Origin: Treponema sp.
GTDB taxonomy: Bacteria; Spirochaetota; Spirochaetia; Treponematales; Treponemataceae
DNA: 43,740 nucleotides
NCBI GenBank assembly: GCA_016294105.1
Contig: JAEDCN010000019.1
Location: 1 to 43,740, forward strand
Direction: 5' to 3'
This document shows, piece after piece, positions 41,178 to 43,740 of the stretch. Each line of letters begins with the position of its first letter. The first letter of the stretch is position 1. Both the position numbers and the translations under genes were made by a program. The notes under the pieces were generated by a model. The model was not told the DNA's origin, ran no database searches, and was given only the letters and a program-made list of their open reading frames with translations.

Positions 41178-42434
41178 ATGTCACAAAGAAGAGTTGTAAT
41201 TACCGGAATGGGAGCCGTAACCCCCATTGGACATTCTGTGGAGGAAACCTGGAAGTCCGTAATGGCTGGTGAATGCGGAATTGACAAAATTACCCTGTTC
41301 GACACAACAGATTATGCCGTAAAGATTGCCGCTGAGGTAAAGAATTTTGATATGACCAACTGGGGAGTAGACAAGAAGGAGGCTCGCAAAATGAGCCGCT
41401 TTACCCAGTTTGCAGTAGCTGCTGCTACAGAAGCTATTCAGGATGCAGGCTACACCAAGGAAACTATTTCCGCAGAGAAGTCTGGAATCATGCTGGGTAA
41501 TGGTATCGGTGGATTTGAGACTATGGAAGCTGGTTACAAGCGCTATTTTGAAGCTGGCAACACCCGCATTCCACCACTGTCTGTTCCCCTGTTCATTACA
41601 AACGAAGGTGCTGCTAACATCAGCATGAGATTTGGTATTGAAGGGCTTTCTTGGACCTTGGCCACTGCTTGTGCCTCTGGAACTGACGCTCTGGGTGCAG
41701 CCTTGGATTTGGTTCGTTCTGGCCGCTTGGACGTTTGTGTTGCTGGTGGAACAGAAGCTGCTATCACAGGATTTGGAATCGGCTGCTTTACTGTACTCCA
41801 GACCTTGGCTACCTCCTTTAACGACAATCCCAAGGCAGCAAGCCGCCCCTTTGACGCAAAGCGTGAAGGCTTTACCATGGGAGAAGGTGCTGGTATCCTG
41901 ATTCTGGAAGAGTTGGAGCATGCAAAGAAACGTGGTGCCAAGATTTATGCTGAATTTGCTGGCTTTGGTGCTTCTAGCGATGCCTACCACATTACTAGCC
42001 CCCGTTTAGACGGAACAGGTGGAGCAAAGGCTATTAAGTTGGCTTTGGAAGATGCAGGAATCAAGCCTGAGGATGTGGACTACTACAATGCCCACGGAAC
42101 CTCTACTCCCATCAACGACCCATCAGAAACAAAGATGGTAAAGTTGGCCTTTGGTGATCACGCTTACAAGATGAAGGTATCTTCCACCAAGAGTATGACT
42201 GGTCACTGTGTTGGTGCTGCTGGTGCCATCGAGGCCATTATCAGCGTAAAGGCCATGAACGAGGGATTCTATCCTCCCACCATCAACTTGGAAAATCCCG
42301 ACCTGGAAGCAGGCTGTGACTTGGACTACGTTCCCAACAAGCCTGTTGCAGGAGAAATCAACTGTATTGCCTCTAACTCTTTGGGATTTGGTGGACATAA
42401 CGGTTGTGTTATCATGAAGAAATTCAAGGACTAA
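41178..42434 (+). CDS. fabF: Beta-ketoacyl-ACP synthase II
   Basis: The 418-residue condensing enzyme adds two carbons from malonyl-ACP to an acyl chain. It begins RRVVITGMGAVTPIGHSVEE. The catalytic triad is intact: Cys165 in ATACASGTDAL, His306 in NAHGTSTPINDP and His343 in SMTGHCVGAAGA. The length is that of KAS II. AAGGAGA lies seven bases before the ATG. The gene follows the acyl-CoA ligase by 57 bases and precedes the enoyl reductase by 72 bases, with a terminator-like hairpin between. Confidence 0.95.
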   Translation: MSQRRVVITGMGAVTPIGHSVEETWKSVMAGECGIDKITLFDTTDYAVKIAAEVKNFDMTNWGVDKKEARKMSRFTQFAVAAATEAIQDAGYTKETISAEKSGIMLGNGIGGFETMEAGYKRYFEAGNTRIPPLSVPLFITNEGAANISMRFGIEGLSWTLATACASGTDALGAALDLVRSGRLDVCVAGGTEAAITGFGIGCFTVLQTLATSFNDNPKAASRPFDAKREGFTMGEGAGILILEELEHAKKRGAKIYAEFAGFGASSDAYHITSPRLDGTGGAKAIKLALEDAGIKPEDVDYYNAHGTSTPINDPSETKMVKLAFGDHAYKMKVSSTKSMTGHCVGAAGAIEAIISVKAMNEGFYPPTINLENPDLEAGCDLDYVPNKPVAGEINCIASNSLGFGGHNGCVIMKKFKD

Positions 42435-42443
42435 GAGTAGCGA

Positions 42444-42469
42444 GGGCTGCCACAAGGTAGCCCTTTTTT
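42444..42469 (+). terminator. Terminator or attenuator between fabF and the enoyl reductase gene
   Basis: GGGCTGCC at 42444-42451 pairs with GGTAGCCC at 42456-42463 (one wobble), followed by TTTTTT. The next gene starts only 38 bases later on the same strand, so read-through or a further promoter is needed. Confidence 0.65.
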
Positions 42470-42506
42470 ACTTCCTTATCTCTCAGAAAAATTAAAGGAG
42501 AAAACA

Positions 42507-43718
42507 ATGGTAATCAAACCAATGATTCGCAGCAACATCTGCATTAATGCCCATCCAGTGGGATGTGGTAAGGAAACTGAGCATCAAATTAGCTACGTAC
42601 AGTCCTGCAAGGAAAAGCGTGGAATCAAAACTGCTGCAGAAGGTGGAAATGCACCAAAGGCAGTTTTAGTTTTAGGTTGTTCCACTGGCTACGGACTTGC
42701 AAGCCGTATTGCAGCCGCCTTTGAATACGGAGCCGCCACCATCGGTGTATCCTTTGAAAAGGAAGGAACAGAAAAGAAGGGTGGAACTCCCGGTTGGTAC
42801 AACAACTTAGCCTTTGACAATGCCGCAAAGTCTGCTGGACTTCCTTCTGTTACCTTGAACATGGATGCTTTTAGCAACGACTGTCGCAAGGCCGTAATCG
42901 AAGAAGCCAAGAAAATGGGCGTTACCTTTGACCTGGTGGTGTATAGCTTGGCAAGTCCTGTTCGCACCGACCCAGAAACTGGCGTGTTGTACAAGTCTGT
43001 GCTGAAGCCCTTTGGGAAGCCCTACACAGGTATGACCGTAGACATGATGACTGGGGAGCTTTCTGAAATGAGCGCCGAGCCTGCCAATGATGAAGAAGCA
43101 GCAGAAACCGTAAAGGTAATGGGTGGCGAGGACTGGCAGCTGTGGATTGAAGCTTTGCTGAAGGAAGGTCTTTTGTCAGAGGGGTGCAAAACAGTAGCCT
43201 ATTCCTATATTGGCCCTGCCCTTTCCCACGCAATTTACCGTGATGGAACCATTGGTGGCGCCAAAAAGCACTTGGAAAAGACAGCCCTTGAGCTTCACAG
43301 TCTGCTGGGAGACAAAATCAAGGGAGAAGCCTACGTTTCTGTAAACAAGGGATTGGTAACTCGCTCCAGTGCCGTTATCCCCATTATTCCCTTGTACCTT
43401 TCTATCTTGTTTAAGGTTATGAAGGAAAAGGGAACCCACGAGGGCTGTATCGAACAGATGGAGCGTCTCTTTGCCGAGCGTCTGTACACTGGCGGAGCAG
43501 TACCTGTAGATGAAGCCCACCTTATCCGCATTGACGACTGGGAACTTGACCCAGAAGTTCAGGCTGAAGTTGACCGCCGCATGGCACAGGTAACCCAGGA
43601 AAATCTTCCTCAGTTGGGAGATATGGAAGGTTACCGCCACGACTTTATGGCCACCAACGGCTTTGACGTGGCTGGAGTTGACTACACTGCCGACGTGCCT
43701 AGAATGGATGTAGTATAA
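42507..43718 (+). CDS. fabV: Trans-2-enoyl-CoA reductase (TER/FabV family)
   Basis: The 403-residue protein reduces trans-2-enoyl-CoA or -ACP to the saturated acyl form with NADH. It matches the T. denticola TER throughout: VIKPMIRSNICINAHPVGCG at the start, VLVLGCSTGYGLASRI (Rossmann, about residues 52-67), VYSLASPVRTDPETG, the active-site YSYIGP with a lysine downstream, VNKGLVTRSSAVIPIIPLY and GYRHDFMATNGFDVAGVDY. AAAGGAGA lies about six bases before the ATG. In spirochetes the enzyme can serve fatty acid synthesis or butyryl-CoA formation; beside fabF the first is more likely. AAAAAGGGG at the window end may be the Shine-Dalgarno of another gene. Confidence 0.95.
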   Translation: MVIKPMIRSNICINAHPVGCGKETEHQISYVQSCKEKRGIKTAAEGGNAPKAVLVLGCSTGYGLASRIAAAFEYGAATIGVSFEKEGTEKKGGTPGWYNNLAFDNAAKSAGLPSVTLNMDAFSNDCRKAVIEEAKKMGVTFDLVVYSLASPVRTDPETGVLYKSVLKPFGKPYTGMTVDMMTGELSEMSAEPANDEEAAETVKVMGGEDWQLWIEALLKEGLLSEGCKTVAYSYIGPALSHAIYRDGTIGGAKKHLEKTALELHSLLGDKIKGEAYVSVNKGLVTRSSAVIPIIPLYLSILFKVMKEKGTHEGCIEQMERLFAERLYTGGAVPVDEAHLIRIDDWELDPEVQAEVDRRMAQVTQENLPQLGDMEGYRHDFMATNGFDVAGVDYTADVPRMDVV

Positions 43719-43740
43719 GAAAAATTAATATAAAAAGGGG

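Overview
The window comes from a spirochete, most probably a Treponema. Four things point there: a class I (archaeal-type) lysyl-tRNA synthetase, a trans-2-enoyl-CoA reductase very close to the one I recall from Treponema denticola, an asparagine at the rifampicin-determining RpoB position (E. coli 531) as in treponemes and Borrelia, and the gene order rpmG - tRNA-Trp - secE - nusG - rplKAJL - rpoBC - rpsL - rpsG, which I recall from T. pallidum. This is read from the sequence and memory of the families; no search was run.

Layout. 1-1920 (+): permease and ATPase of an ABC importer whose binding-protein gene is not intact here. 2067-5257 (+): an AT-rich accessory patch with a DUF4160/DUF2442 pair and an MmeI-type DNA methyltransferase that lacks its N-terminal nuclease and has a compositionally foreign C-terminal half. 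5694-8163 (+): lysyl-tRNA synthetase and an unrecognised membrane protein. 8282-9871 (-): 4-alpha-glucanotransferase with a LacI-type operator. 9933-12001 (-): two-component system, divergent from a frameshifted secreted fasciclin-like gene (12297-12861). 13008-14350 (-): tRNA with CAU anticodon, DUF4491 protein, thiol peroxidase and an overlooked 50-residue ORF.

14449-26960 (-) is the core transcription/translation block, driven by a near-consensus promoter upstream of tRNA-Thr. 27014-31584 (-) is a four-gene MacAB-TolC type export operon. Then come a PH-like membrane protein and a MATE transporter, a UPF0210 gene whose 3' end runs into 21-bp tandem repeats, a lipoprotein plus DUF308 protein, and a chemoreceptor. 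39459-43718 (+) is a lipid cluster: acyl-CoA ligase, beta-ketoacyl synthase and enoyl-CoA reductase.

The most interesting structural signal is that at least four genes (2067, 2720, 5694, 7378), probably also 31584, have a sigma70-like -10 box ending only 6-8 bases before the start codon and no usable Shine-Dalgarno, suggesting leaderless mRNAs; the ribosomal, lipid and most other genes have clear Shine-Dalgarno sequences. I see no CRISPR array, intact insertion sequence, prophage or obviously novel multi-gene system.
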